64,000 bases of DNA from Clostridia bacterium (GCA_017525875.1 JAFXSG010000001.1:84570-148569), one strand, 5' to 3'; shown: positions 55,004 to 62,874, counted from the first letter of the stretch. Notes: a model not told the origin generated them from the letters alone. A program made the numbers and translations.

Positions 55004-56506
55004 TCACGACCAGAGCTTCGATCGCTTTACTGGTTTAAGTACTGCACACATAGCTACACTTATCGGCGATTTGCCTGCTTTGATCTTGCAAGCAGGCAAA
55101 TAAATCTTCTCTGCTTTAAATGTGTAGTTGTGGATCTTTAGTGTGGGTATACTAATATTACCGCTTTCAACTAGTTCAGGAGTATCAATAATAAGGTCTT
55201 CTTCCAAATCTATATCCGGAATAATACGATGGCAATTGGGAAGCATAGCAATACCTCTGTAAACATAATCTACATTGGTATATAAATCCATGGTTTTCTC
55301 CGGATCAACTGGGCCAAGATTGAATTCAATATTATAGTGTTCTTCTATTAGCTTCATTTTCGTAAGACCATTAATCCAGAAATCGGTCTCTAATTGAAGC
55401 TGCGGGTTGCCTTTTAAGTATTTTTTAATGGGGAAAACGGTCTTTTGTGGGTTGTGTTCAGCATCAACATAACTGATGGTTATAGTTTCCGCATCATGGA
55501 TCCTTTTCATGCGTTCGAAATTGTTAAGTCGTGCGGAAACAGAATGATCCATAATATGGTATGGCAATAATGCTGCCTGAATAGTGGAGCGTTTGTAGAG
55601 CAAATCCAAAGCTAATGAAGAGTTATTAAATACAATTCTCTTGTACTCATTGTATCGGTATATACTGACCATGCCGCTCATAAAAGGGAATATGGTGTTA
55701 TCTATGTATAGGGTGGCTTGGTATTCGCCTTGTGGATTACTTAATAAGCTCTTGCTCGCTTTTTTATCAAATTGACCAGGCAGTAAAGGCCCTACTTTAC
55801 TAAAATACTGATCAAGCACTTGCCGTTTAGATAATTTGCGCGCCGATTTACCCAGAATCTTTTTCATATCGTTAATCATTGCATCAGGCACTAGCTCGCT
55901 ATAATCGAAAAACGCAGTATTGCAGGTATCCGTGGCTTTTGATTTATTAATTATTTCATCCACTTTCGCTTCCGCTTGCTTTGCATACTGCTTTTTTAAT
56001 TCAAGCGTACTTTGATACGAAAATACGGATAATTCACCCATTTGTGGTAATGAATTAACATCACAGTTTACAATGGTGGTATCACTGCGCGAATGATTAT
56101 AAATGCGTCCAAGTATCTTTTTTCCGTCAGATATTAAGTATGCTGTAGCTTTGCTAAATATCGTATAATACTCTGGTTGGCTAAATACGTCAGGCATTTC
56201 GCCCTCTTTCTTAGCTTCAAACACTAGCAAGCTATGATCATGAACCCATTGTATGTCCTTATCAGTTTTACCGCGATGCACAGCGAAGTTTTTATCATCA
56301 AATAAAAGAAAGTCAATATTTCTCGTCGGCATACGTTTATCGGAATCATATGGGTAAATGGGGAATTCCTCAGCCCTGTTTTCGATAGGATACCCAAGCC
56401 ATTCAATTAATGGAACAATAAACTTTGATCTTACTTCGGCTTCGGACTGTGTAATTGAGCAATTGTATTGATTAATTAGGTCTTCAAGTTTATTATAATC
56501 AAGCAT
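55004..56506 (-). CDS. HsdR_N-like nuclease protein without helicase
   Basis: A 500-residue protein from the ATG at 56506, behind GGGGGC. Residues 20-105 match the type I restriction HsdR N-terminal nuclease: SEAEVRSKFIVPLIEWLGYP, then NIDFLLFDD (Asp65) and LVFEAKKEG (Glu97-x-Lys99), a complete PD-(D/E)xK core. The remaining ~390 residues carry no helicase motor, so this is not a whole HsdR subunit, and I do not recognise the C-terminal half. It is AT-rich. It lies 43 bases after an XRE gene, with which it probably forms an operon controlled by that regulator. A defence or toxin function is plausible. Confidence 0.75.
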   Translation of the reverse strand: MLDYNKLEDLINQYNCSITQSEAEVRSKFIVPLIEWLGYPIENRAEEFPIYPYDSDKRMPTRNIDFLLFDDKNFAVHRGKTDKDIQWVHDHSLLVFEAKKEGEMPDVFSQPEYYTIFSKATAYLISDGKKILGRIYNHSRSDTTIVNCDVNSLPQMGELSVFSYQSTLELKKQYAKQAEAKVDEIINKSKATDTCNTAFFDYSELVPDAMINDMKKILGKSARKLSKRQVLDQYFSKVGPLLPGQFDKKASKSLLSNPQGEYQATLYIDNTIFPFMSGMVSIYRYNEYKRIVFNNSSLALDLLYKRSTIQAALLPYHIMDHSVSARLNNFERMKRIHDAETITISYVDAEHNPQKTVFPIKKYLKGNPQLQLETDFWINGLTKMKLIEEHYNIEFNLGPVDPEKTMDLYTNVDYVYRGIAMLPNCHRIIPDIDLEEDLIIDTPELVESGNISIPTLKIHNYTFKAEKIYLPACKIKAGKSPISVAMCAVLKPVKRSKLWS

Positions 56507-56549
56507 TTTCAGCCCCCAATCTCTTCTTGCAACCTGCCAGAAAAAACTA

Positions 56550-56777
56550 TTAAATAGCACCGTACTTGTTGTGATTGATTCTGCCTACCAAATAATCCAG
56601 CGACACTCCATAAAGATCCGCAATACGGATCAGGATCTCCAGTTTGGGTTCTCGCGTCATAAGTTCATAGTTTTGATAGGCCTTCTCGGTTATGTCGCAA
56701 TATACTGCGACCTGCATCTGAGTAAGGCCCTTTTCTTTTCTGCACGTCTTAAGGCGCTCGGCTAAGATCTCTCGCAT
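56550..56777 (-). CDS. XRE-family transcriptional regulator
   Basis: A 75-residue Cro/C1 regulator: LAERLKTCRKEKGLTQMQVA with VYCDITEKAYQNYELM as the helix-turn-helix and ILIRIADLYGVSLDYLVGRI as the usual C-terminal part. It would repress its own operon. A perfect inverted repeat that overlaps the divergent promoter (56795-56812) is a likely operator. Confidence 0.9.
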   Translation of the reverse strand: MREILAERLKTCRKEKGLTQMQVAVYCDITEKAYQNYELMTREPKLEILIRIADLYGVSLDYLVGRINHNKYGAI

Positions 56778-56794
56778 AAATACACCACCTGCGT

Positions 56795-56829
56795 TTGTTC
56801 TTGACAGAACAATTGTAGGTGATTATCAT
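56795..56829 (+). promoter_or_regulatory. Divergent promoter with operator-like inverted repeat
   Basis: TTGACA (56801-56806), a 17-base spacer and TATCAT (56824-56829) form a strong plus-strand promoter. TTGTTCT-TGAC-AGAACAA (56795-56812) is a perfect 7-bp inverted repeat over the -35, so a bound XRE repressor would block it. Confidence 0.75.
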
Positions 56830-56837
56830 TGGCTATA

Positions 56838-56855
56838 TACCAACGAATGTTGGTA
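56838..56855. repeat. Second inverted repeat in the divergent region
   Basis: TACCAAC-GAAT-GTTGGTA, a perfect 7-bp inverted repeat, lies just downstream of the -10 and upstream of the SLOG gene ribosome site. It could be a second operator or a short 5-prime hairpin. Confidence 0.55.
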
Positions 56856-56874
56856 CAAGAAGGAGAGAACGATT

Positions 56875-57309
56875 ATGATCGTAACTTTTTGCGGACACAG
56901 GGAAGTGCATGAGCCGGAAATGGTCAAAGCGTGGCTGGAAGAGGTCGTTGAAGGGCTGATCCACAAAGGAGCCGTCACCTTTTATCTAGGCGGGTATGGG
57001 CAATTTGATATGCTGGCAGCGGCAGTCGTGCGCGAGAAAAAGGAGCGGTATCCGCAGATCCGCTCCGTGTTGGTGTTGCCGTATTTGGATAGGAATTATG
57101 ATGCTTCCGCTTATGATGAAACGCTCTATCCTCCGCTCGAAAACGTGCCGAGGCAGTATGCGATCTCAAGACGGAATGAGTACATGGTCAATCATGCCGA
57201 TGTTGTGGTCGCATATGTCATTTACAGCTTCGGCGGGGCGGGTAAAACGCTTCGATATGCAGAGAGGAATCAAAAAAGGATCGTTCAATATAACAAAAAC
57301 TTGCTATAG
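56875..57309 (+). CDS. SLOG/DUF1273-like nucleotide-binding protein
   Basis: A 144-residue protein behind GAAGGAGAG. The N-terminal IVTFCGHREVHEPEMVKAWL, FYLGGYGQFDMLAAAVV and the C-terminal VVAYVIYSFGGAGKTLRYAE match the SLOG (LOG-like Rossmann) fold; the closest known type is the DUF1273 (YpsA-like) group. Members bind nucleotide-type ligands and several act in defence systems, while others are of unknown role. It is divergent from the HsdR_N/XRE operon and shares its control region. A linked function with that operon is inference. Confidence 0.75.
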   Translation: MIVTFCGHREVHEPEMVKAWLEEVVEGLIHKGAVTFYLGGYGQFDMLAAAVVREKKERYPQIRSVLVLPYLDRNYDASAYDETLYPPLENVPRQYAISRRNEYMVNHADVVVAYVIYSFGGAGKTLRYAERNQKRIVQYNKNLL

Positions 57310-57328
57310 ACATGCTTTCTGCTATAAT
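57301..57328 (+). promoter_or_regulatory. Sigma-A promoter of the phosphoesterase operon
   Basis: TTGCTA (57301-57306), a 16-base spacer and TATAAT (57323-57328). The ATG at 57335 follows the -10 after 6 bases, so the transcript would be leaderless. Confidence 0.75.
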
Positions 57329-57334
57329 ACAGGC

Positions 57335-58027
57335 ATGATCTATCTCACAGGCGACATTCACGGGGATCCGTGGAGAATAGTGAACTTTTGCAGGCGAATG
57401 GAGCCGGGGAAGGATGATATCATCGTTCTCCTGGGCGACGTCGGCGCGAATTTCTTTGGCGGGCAGAGGGACGACGCTGTAAAGGCCATGCTCGATATGT
57501 GCGGGCCAAAGCTGCTTTGCATCCATGGCAATCATGAGATGCGTCCGTGGAACGTGCCGGGTTATCAGCTCAAGGAATGGAAAGGCGGCAAGGTCTGGGT
57601 ACAGGAGGATCTTCCGAACCTGCTTTTTGCCAAGGACGGCGAGATATTTGACCTTGATGGTCTCCGCTGCATCGTGATTGGCGGTGCGTACAGCGTTGAT
57701 AAACCGTACCGCCTTGCGCGCGGCTACGGCTGGTGGGAGGACGAGCAGCCCTCGGATGAGATAAAGGCATATGTCGAAGAGCAGCTTTCCGCGCACGCGA
57801 TCGACGTCGTGCTTTCACATACCTGCCCGTTCAAGTACGAGCCGGTCGAGATGTTCCTCTCTGGTGTAGACCAAAGCGGGGTGGATGACAGCACCGAACG
57901 CTGGCTCGATACCATAGAGGAGAGCATCGACTATAAGGCGTGGTACTGCGGGCATTGGCATACCGATAAACATGTGGACAGGATGCACTTCCTGTTCGAG
58001 TCATTCGAAGGACTGGAAAGAGAATGA
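57335..58027 (+). CDS. Metallophosphoesterase
   Basis: A 230-residue calcineurin-type enzyme. It has the metal ligands in IYLTGDIHGDP, VLLGDVGAN, CIHGNHE and WYCGHWHTDKH, and a DVVLSHTCP segment. This is a small stand-alone form common in Firmicutes and phage; it could hydrolyse phosphodiesters or dephosphorylate proteins. It overlaps the next gene by ATGA. There is no ribosome site and the promoter -10 ends 6 bases before the ATG. Confidence 0.9.
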   Translation: MIYLTGDIHGDPWRIVNFCRRMEPGKDDIIVLLGDVGANFFGGQRDDAVKAMLDMCGPKLLCIHGNHEMRPWNVPGYQLKEWKGGKVWVQEDLPNLLFAKDGEIFDLDGLRCIVIGGAYSVDKPYRLARGYGWWEDEQPSDEIKAYVEEQLSAHAIDVVLSHTCPFKYEPVEMFLSGVDQSGVDDSTERWLDTIEESIDYKAWYCGHWHTDKHVDRMHFLFESFEGLERE

Positions 58028-58461
58028 AGATAATCGAATTTAGCGAGTCATATCGCGACGACATGATATTCATGGTTCTGCAGGCGAAGGACGCGCTCGG
58101 AAGGAAGCCGAGCATCAATCCGGATCTGCTTGACGTGAAGGCCAATTATTTTGACCGGGGAGATATGTTCTTTCTCGCGATCGACGAGAATGACCGCGTG
58201 ATCGGCTGCGGCGGCTTTTCGCGCATCCGAGATACGAACGAAGCGTTCGTGCATAGGCTCTACGTCAAGGCGTCAGAAAAACGCAGGGGTATCGGTTCTG
58301 CGCTGCTTGAAAGGATCGAATCGGAAATGAAGGAACGCGGAATCGCCGTATCGAAGGTGCATCTCGGCGAGCCGCGCGAGCAGTGGTTCGAGTCCTACGC
58401 ATTCTATCCCAAGCACGGCTATGCGGAATACGAACCGAGGTATATGGAGAAGGAACTGTAA
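58024..58461 (+). CDS. GNAT family N-acetyltransferase
   Basis: A 145-residue acetyltransferase with the acetyl-CoA site VKASEKRRGIGSALLERIES (R-x-x-G-x-G/A) and the RIRDTNEAFVHRLYV strand before it. The acceptor is unknown. It is coupled by overlapping codons to the phosphoesterase upstream and to a second GNAT downstream, forming a three-gene operon. Confidence 0.88.
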   Translation: MKIIEFSESYRDDMIFMVLQAKDALGRKPSINPDLLDVKANYFDRGDMFFLAIDENDRVIGCGGFSRIRDTNEAFVHRLYVKASEKRRGIGSALLERIESEMKERGIAVSKVHLGEPREQWFESYAFYPKHGYAEYEPRYMEKEL

Positions 58462-58913
58462 TGCTGATCCGCAGGATGAAAAAGTCCGATCTCATGCCGC
58501 TTTACCGGCTGCTGACGGATGAAAAAGTGATGGAGCATATCGAGCCCGTTTTCGATTTGGAGAAAACGGCAGCTTTTCTTGAGCATGCAGGATTGTGCAT
58601 AGAACCTCTCGTTTGGGCGGTCGAGGATGACGGCGCTTTCATCGGCTACGTGATCTATCATGATTACGACGAAACGAGCCGTGAGATCGGCTGGGTGCTT
58701 TACCCCGAGCATTGGGGGAAGGGCTGTGCGACTGAGCTTACAAAGGAGCTTATGCAAAGGGCCTTTGCGGAAGGGAAGGACGCCGTGATCGAGTGCGCTT
58801 CCACCCAGGAAGTCACAAAGCATATCGCCGGAAAGCTCGGATTCAAACCCGTTGGAAAAAGGGACGGCTGCGAGGTTTTCCGGACAGAGAGACAGGCGCA
58901 TAATCTTTTGTAG
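58461..58913 (+). CDS. GNAT family N-acetyltransferase
   Basis: A 150-residue acetyltransferase of the RimJ/RimL-like type, starting in a TAATG overlap behind GAGAAGG. The acetyl-CoA motif is IGWVLYPEHWGKGCATELTK followed by ELMQRAFAEG; the end, HIAGKLGFKPVGKRDGCEVF, is typical. Substrate unknown. Confidence 0.88.
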   Translation: MLIRRMKKSDLMPLYRLLTDEKVMEHIEPVFDLEKTAAFLEHAGLCIEPLVWAVEDDGAFIGYVIYHDYDETSREIGWVLYPEHWGKGCATELTKELMQRAFAEGKDAVIECASTQEVTKHIAGKLGFKPVGKRDGCEVFRTERQAHNLL

Positions 58914-58953
58914 ACGACCGAATCGCACAAATAAATACAAGTTTTATAAGAAA

Positions 58954-58984
58954 CTCCGCAGATTCGCAGATCTGCGGAGCTTTC
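58954..58984. terminator. Bidirectional terminator between convergent operons
   Basis: CTCCGCAGAT-TCGCAG-ATCTGCGGAG, a perfect 10-bp stem, followed by CTTTCTT on the plus strand. It lies between the GNAT operon and the AbiE operon, which converge here. Confidence 0.85.
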
Positions 58985-58993
58985 TTGAAAAGG

Positions 58994-59845
58994 TCAGCGT
59001 TTCAACGCGATCTTCATAGGCTCTGTGAGGAATGCGCGGACGGTATCGAGAACGGCTTCGAGCGAGAGATCTTCCTCGTGGATCTTTCGGGTAAAGGCCT
59101 TCCACTTGAGTTGCATAGCGGCGTCGGAAGCAAAGCCGCAAACCGTATCGAATCGCTCCATGGTGAATTCGTGCCCGCGGTTTGCAAAGGTCTTTCTCAT
59201 GGCCTCCGCAAGCAGAGCGGTATCGAATTCGAACCTGTTTGAGAGGTAGAAGAGGTCGTAATAATCCTTCATCCTGCTTGAAAATTCCATCAGACTAAGT
59301 ATGGCGTCGAGCTTTTCGGCGACCGTCGTCTCAAGGGAATAGGTGTTCAGCGTGGGGGCCTTGAAGCTCGGCAGCTGAACGGGTATGGTGCGCTTCTCCG
59401 GGTGCGGGACGATCACATCGCCGACTCCGAAATCAACGCCTACGGGCGTGCGCGTGTTTTTGATGCGCGCTGTCATGACCGCACGGACGCCGGCGTATTT
59501 CTTTTCGACCGCGATGGGAGAGACCTCCTTGATCTCGAAAGTGATGAAATCGTTGCCTGTGTCGGCGGCGAGTATCTCCTCCAGAATGCCGCGCATATCC
59601 TCCGGAGTATTCGACAGACGGCGCATCATGAAATCTATGTCTACGGTGACGCGGCTGTCGTAATTCGTAAGCGTGTAAAGGAAGAGCCCGCCCTTGAGGA
59701 CGAGGTTGTCCGCATATTTCGAGAGCTCGACGCGGCGCAGGAACTCCTCCTGACAGAAAAGCTGCAGACAGAGCTGCATGCTTCTGCCGCTCTCCTCAGC
59801 CTTGTTTTTGAGCCGTGCAAGCACGGATGCTGCTATATCAGCCAT
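58994..59845 (-). CDS. abiEii: AbiEii-type nucleotidyltransferase toxin
   Basis: A 283-residue protein from the ATG at 59845 behind GGAGGTTTTG. The nucleotidyltransferase core is LVLKGGLFLY (Lys51-Gly-Gly) followed by SRVTVDIDFMMRR (Asp69, Asp71), with a downstream YSLETTVAEKLDAI segment that marks AbiEii/AbiGii proteins. These act as type IV toxins, modifying RNA (tRNA in tested relatives) and stopping growth during phage infection. It overlaps the antitoxin gene by 8 bases. The protein appears complete. Confidence 0.92.
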   Translation of the reverse strand: MADIAASVLARLKNKAEESGRSMQLCLQLFCQEEFLRRVELSKYADNLVLKGGLFLYTLTNYDSRVTVDIDFMMRRLSNTPEDMRGILEEILAADTGNDFITFEIKEVSPIAVEKKYAGVRAVMTARIKNTRTPVGVDFGVGDVIVPHPEKRTIPVQLPSFKAPTLNTYSLETTVAEKLDAILSLMEFSSRMKDYYDLFYLSNRFEFDTALLAEAMRKTFANRGHEFTMERFDTVCGFASDAAMQLKWKAFTRKIHEEDLSLEAVLDTVRAFLTEPMKIALKR

Positions 59846-60440
59846 TAAGCAAAACCTCCATAGTATCCTTGACTTTTTTGTAAACTCCCAGCGCCTTTGC
59901 ATAGCGCGCAAGGCGGCTGAGATCCTTGTTTTCATCGGCAGCATATGCCTTTACCGCTTTGGCAAAAAGCTCGCTGTCGAGCCTCGAACGGTACTTGAAG
60001 CAGTCGCAGACGGTGCGCTCGCGGTCGTAAACGTTCATCTCGATACCGTCAACGAGCATGGCTGTTTTTCCAAGCTCGTAGACTTCGCGCTGAATGAAAT
60101 ACGCCTTGATCGGCACGTCGATCTTCAGCTTGCCGAGAGAGATGGAACGAGGCACGGCGATGCTCCACTCGCGCGGCGTGAAATCGCTGTAGCCGTAAAG
60201 GAAGAGCGCGGATTCGACGGCGACTATCCCGTCGGGGAGCATGACGGCGATGCTGAGCGCTTCGGGAAGATGCTTCCCGCTGCGCAGACGATAAAAGCCA
60301 TGCCGGATGCGCACGATGACGCCGCTGTCGGTGAGGCGTCCGATGTCGGACTTTGAGAGCCCCGCCGAAAGAAGTTCCGCGGTCTTTGCTATCCCGCCTT
60401 TTTCGGCTATTGTTTTTTCTGCAATTTCGGTTTTGCTCAT
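59838..60440 (-). CDS. abiEi: AbiEi-type antitoxin and repressor
   Basis: A 200-residue protein from the ATG at 60440. Residues ~1-60 are a winged helix (IAEKGGIAKTAELLSAGLSK, IVRIRHGFYRL), and the rest is the antitoxin domain (VESALFLYGYSDFTPREWSI, VYDRERTVCDCFKYR). AbiEi counteracts AbiEii and represses its own operon by binding inverted repeats in the promoter, which agrees with the repeat just upstream. An in-frame ATG further upstream would place the promoter inside the coding region. Confidence 0.92.
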   Translation of the reverse strand: MSKTEIAEKTIAEKGGIAKTAELLSAGLSKSDIGRLTDSGVIVRIRHGFYRLRSGKHLPEALSIAVMLPDGIVAVESALFLYGYSDFTPREWSIAVPRSISLGKLKIDVPIKAYFIQREVYELGKTAMLVDGIEMNVYDRERTVCDCFKYRSRLDSELFAKAVKAYAADENKDLSRLARYAKALGVYKKVKDTMEVLLNG

Positions 60441-60455
60441 ACTAACACTTTCTGC

Positions 60456-60515
60456 ATACAGAAATATAAATCTGTATCCGAAAAGTATTATACAGCAAAT
60501 GAAAGAAAAATACAA
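60456..60515 (-). promoter_or_regulatory. AbiE promoter with inverted-repeat operator
   Basis: On the minus strand TTGTAT (60510-60515), 17 bases and TATAAT (60487-60492). Just downstream, ATACAGA-8-TCTGTAT (60456-60477) is a perfect 7-bp inverted repeat, the expected AbiEi site. Confidence 0.78.
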
Positions 60516-60543
60516 TACCGAAATACGGTTTTAGCAATGTCCC

Positions 60544-60567
60544 GGGCTGCGCCGTATGACGCAGCCC
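60544..60567 (-). terminator. Hairpin downstream of the 110-residue gene
   Basis: GGGCTGCG and CGCAGCCC form an 8-bp stem with an 8-base loop after the stop of the next minus-strand gene. No T-run follows, so it is a weaker terminator candidate. Confidence 0.5.
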
Positions 60568-60576
60568 TGTCATCAT

Positions 60577-60909
60577 TTACTCCTCATCCTCCGCGGGAGG
60601 CGGAGCGATGAGCGTGACCCCGCGCAGGCAGATGCGGGGGCTCCTTTTGCCCTTGAGGAAGGTGAGCTCCAGGGTGGAGCCGGGATCAATCTCGGTCAGG
60701 CCGAGGTAGTAATCGTTGTTCTGATAGGCGGAGGCCATGATCCGGCGTCCGTCCTCGAAGGTGAAGAAGGCCGTTAGATTCATTCTTCCCCACATCTTGT
60801 TGTCGAGGACGGCGCGGAAGGTGCCCTCCTCGTCGATGAAGCTGTAGTCGGCAAACACGAAGTCCGAGCGGTACATCTGATAGTGCGAATGTGCTTTGAA
60901 TTTACTCAT
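60577..60909 (-). CDS. Hypothetical element protein, 110 residues
   Basis: It starts at the ATG at 60909 behind AAAGGAG. The product begins MSKFKAHSHYQMYRSDFVFA, is mostly beta-type (FFTFEDGRRIMASAYQNNDY) and ends in an acidic PPPAEDEE. I do not recognise the family. It is the last gene of a run on the same strand that holds TnpV and the MobV relaxase, so it probably belongs to that mobilizable element. Confidence 0.7.
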   Translation of the reverse strand: MSKFKAHSHYQMYRSDFVFADYSFIDEEGTFRAVLDNKMWGRMNLTAFFTFEDGRRIMASAYQNNDYYLGLTEIDPGSTLELTFLKGKRSPRICLRGVTLIAPPPAEDEE

Positions 60910-60924
60910 AATTCTCCTTTCATT

Positions 60925-60946
60925 GGGGCCGCGGGGGAGCGGCCCC
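60925..60946. terminator. GC-rich hairpin between TnpV and the next gene
   Basis: GGGGCCGC-GGGGGA-GCGGCCCC, a perfect 8-bp stem. It lies after the TnpV stop and before the ribosome site of the 110-residue gene. It could limit read-through, although the T-rich tract is missing. Confidence 0.5.
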
Positions 60947-60957
60947 GGTCATTTTTG

Positions 60958-61356
60958 TCACGAGAGGATGAGCTCGCGGACGGCGATCTGCTCGGCTCTT
61001 GCGCGGCAGGAATTCATCGCTCGGATCCATTCGAGCTGATCGCGGGCTTTCAATTCCTCGGTCACGCCCTCGGCCTTTGCGAGCTGATCGGTGACGCGCT
61101 CGATCATAGTCAGCGCGTCGTTGTTGACCTCGACGAGGTAGTAGTGCAGGGTGCCGGTCAGAAGCAGCTCCGCGAAAACGCCCTTGCGGTGCTCCTTCAA
61201 AAACCTCTTTCGCATGCGCCCGAAGCGGCCGATGTCGCCCTCGGGCTCCTCGGGCACGGCGAGGCGGGGGTAGTAGTAGTCGCCGACGAGATCGTAGGTG
61301 AGGCCGTTCGACTCGTCATAGACGGTGGCGGGTAACGTGTTGTCAGAGTTTTTCAT
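60958..61356 (-). CDS. TnpV-like transposon-encoded protein
   Basis: A 132-residue protein from the ATG at 61356 behind AAAGGAG. The segment LVGDYYYPRLAVPEEPEGDI, then GRMRKRFLKEHRKGVF, matches TnpV proteins that travel with mobilizable transposons of Clostridia; their role is unknown. The C-terminal half is helical (LIERVTDQLAKAEGVTEELK-like). It overlaps the end of the MobV gene by 14 bases. Confidence 0.8.
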   Translation of the reverse strand: MKNSDNTLPATVYDESNGLTYDLVGDYYYPRLAVPEEPEGDIGRFGRMRKRFLKEHRKGVFAELLLTGTLHYYLVEVNNDALTMIERVTDQLAKAEGVTEELKARDQLEWIRAMNSCRARAEQIAVRELILS

Positions 61357-62527
61357 AATATTTCTCCTTTCGGTTTTGTTCATTTGATTTTTGCTGTTTT
61401 TCTTTCGCCTCCGAAACGAGCCCGTCGACGTAATCGTCGCCGAAGACTCGTCGGAGGAGAGCGTAGTCACGGGTCTGTTTGTGTAGTTGGTCGTTCTTTT
61501 CTTCGAGCGAAGCAAGCCGCTTCTCCAGCCGGCTGTTCTCGTTTTCGAGATCCTCGTTTTCGCCGCGCAGCAGGGCGATCTTATCGAATGCCTTGACAAG
61601 CGAGACGAGCACAGTGCGCACGAGCGCCTTGAACCTGTCGACGAGCGGCAGGACGAACCGCTCGCGGTAGGTCTTGGCGGTCATGAGCTTCGGCGGATCG
61701 GGGACCTCATAGTCGGGGCTGTGGGAAAGCCGGAATTCGATACGGTCGATCTCCTCCTGCGCGGTGTCGGCGCTTTCCAGCCGGAGCTGAACCTCGTGAA
61801 GCTCGTCCCGCTTTTCGGCAAGCTCGGATTCGAGCGAAGCAAGCTCCTTCGCGCGCTCCTGCTTTTTGAAGTCGAGCACGGAGAGGTGCTTTTCGTGCGT
61901 ACCCTTCTGCTCCCACTCGATGCCGTAACGCTCCATGACCTCGGCTAACGCTTGCTTTTCCGATTCCGCCCACTGCGCCCATTCGGTCGCGCCGCGTGTG
62001 CCGCCGGTGAAGCCCTGCGCGGCGAGCGCCTGTTTGAGAGAAACGCGGGTGTCGAGGCCGCGCTTGCTCCCGGTCGTGAACGGGACGAAATCGATATGGA
62101 TATGCGGCGTCGCCTCGTCCATATGGATGTGCGCGGAGTACACGCGCAGGTTCGGGTTACGCTCCTGAAATCCGCGGTAGTATTCGTCAAGCACCTCCTT
62201 CGCCAGCTCGCCGTTTTCCGTTCCGGAGCCCATATTGTCCTTGTCGCCTATCTGCATTATGATCTCATGGAACAGCTTTTCCTGATGACTTGCCCGGATC
62301 TTTTCGTAGTAATCGGGGATGTTCCTGTCCCTGCGTTTCTGCTTGGCGTTGTAGCGCGCCAAGGCCTCGTCGAAGAGTTCGTGATAAACCTTTTTGAGGG
62401 GTTCATCGATGTAACTGATGTTGAATCGGGTGCGGGAGCCGTCGACGTTCTCCGCGATAAAACTGCGGTTGTTGTGTCTGGCGGAGCCCTTCCCGACCAT
62501 CGCGCTTATGGTTCTTTTCATAAACAT
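61343..62527 (-). CDS. MobV/Pre-type relaxase (plasmid recombination enzyme)
   Basis: A 394-residue relaxase. The metal-binding site is SAHIHMDEATPHIHIDFVPF, the hallmark of Mob_Pre (MOBV) relaxases, with an upstream ISYIDEPLKKVYHELFDEAL segment and a coiled-coil end (ENEDLENENSRLEKRLASLE). It cuts the oriT of its own element and starts transfer. The start is either the ATG at 62527 or at 62521; GAGG is better spaced from the second. It is unrelated to the MobP-type relaxase upstream, so two mobilizable units are present. Just upstream lies a hairpin-rich candidate oriT. Confidence 0.92.
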   Translation of the reverse strand: MFMKRTISAMVGKGSARHNNRSFIAENVDGSRTRFNISYIDEPLKKVYHELFDEALARYNAKQKRRDRNIPDYYEKIRASHQEKLFHEIIMQIGDKDNMGSGTENGELAKEVLDEYYRGFQERNPNLRVYSAHIHMDEATPHIHIDFVPFTTGSKRGLDTRVSLKQALAAQGFTGGTRGATEWAQWAESEKQALAEVMERYGIEWEQKGTHEKHLSVLDFKKQERAKELASLESELAEKRDELHEVQLRLESADTAQEEIDRIEFRLSHSPDYEVPDPPKLMTAKTYRERFVLPLVDRFKALVRTVLVSLVKAFDKIALLRGENEDLENENSRLEKRLASLEEKNDQLHKQTRDYALLRRVFGDDYVDGLVSEAKEKQQKSNEQNRKEKYYEKL

Positions 62528-62548
62528 TAACCTCGGGTTATTGCCTTT

Positions 62549-62609
62549 GTTACTTTCTGCGAAAGTAACGCAAAAGCACTTTCGTCAGTCTTCGCCCGCC
62601 AAAAGTGCT
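62549..62609. other. Candidate oriT of the MobV element
   Basis: Directly upstream of the relaxase gene are GTTACTTTC-TGC-GAAAGTAAC (62549-62569, perfect 9-bp stem) and AGCACTTT-19-AAAGTGCT (62575-62609, 8-bp arms). MOBV origins lie just before the mob gene and carry such hairpins. The nick site is not assigned. The whole 62528-62869 gap has no gene that I can support. Confidence 0.55.
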
Positions 62610-62731
62610 GTTGCGCCCTGCGGGGCCGTTTCGGTGCATGGAGGGGGCGGAGGAGGATGCACTTCGCTCTCCGCTCCCTCCCATAAACGGGTCCATGGGA
62701 TAAACAAACCCTATCGCCTTGGTTCGTTTAC

Positions 62732-62874
62732 CGTCACGCGTGACGATAAAAATAAGTTTATCGTCACGCCGATTTACCCTTATTTCATAAAGGTTTTTCG
62801 GCCTTCAAGCCCCGCGCGTGACGATAAAACGCATAGTGTCTATTTTATCGTCACGACCGTCACGGACCGTCACG
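62732..62874. repeat. CGTCACG/CGTGACG repeat cluster, candidate replication origin
   Basis: Seven copies of CGTCACG (five on the plus strand at 62732, 62762, 62849, 62858, 62868; two reversed at 62739 and 62817). Two large hairpins are built from them: GCGTGACGATAAA-6-TTTATCGTCACGC (62738-62769) and CGTGACGATAAAA-13-TTTTATCGTCACG (62817-62855). The last copy overlaps the stop of the RepA-like gene. The form is that of iterons next to a replication gene. Confidence 0.6.
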
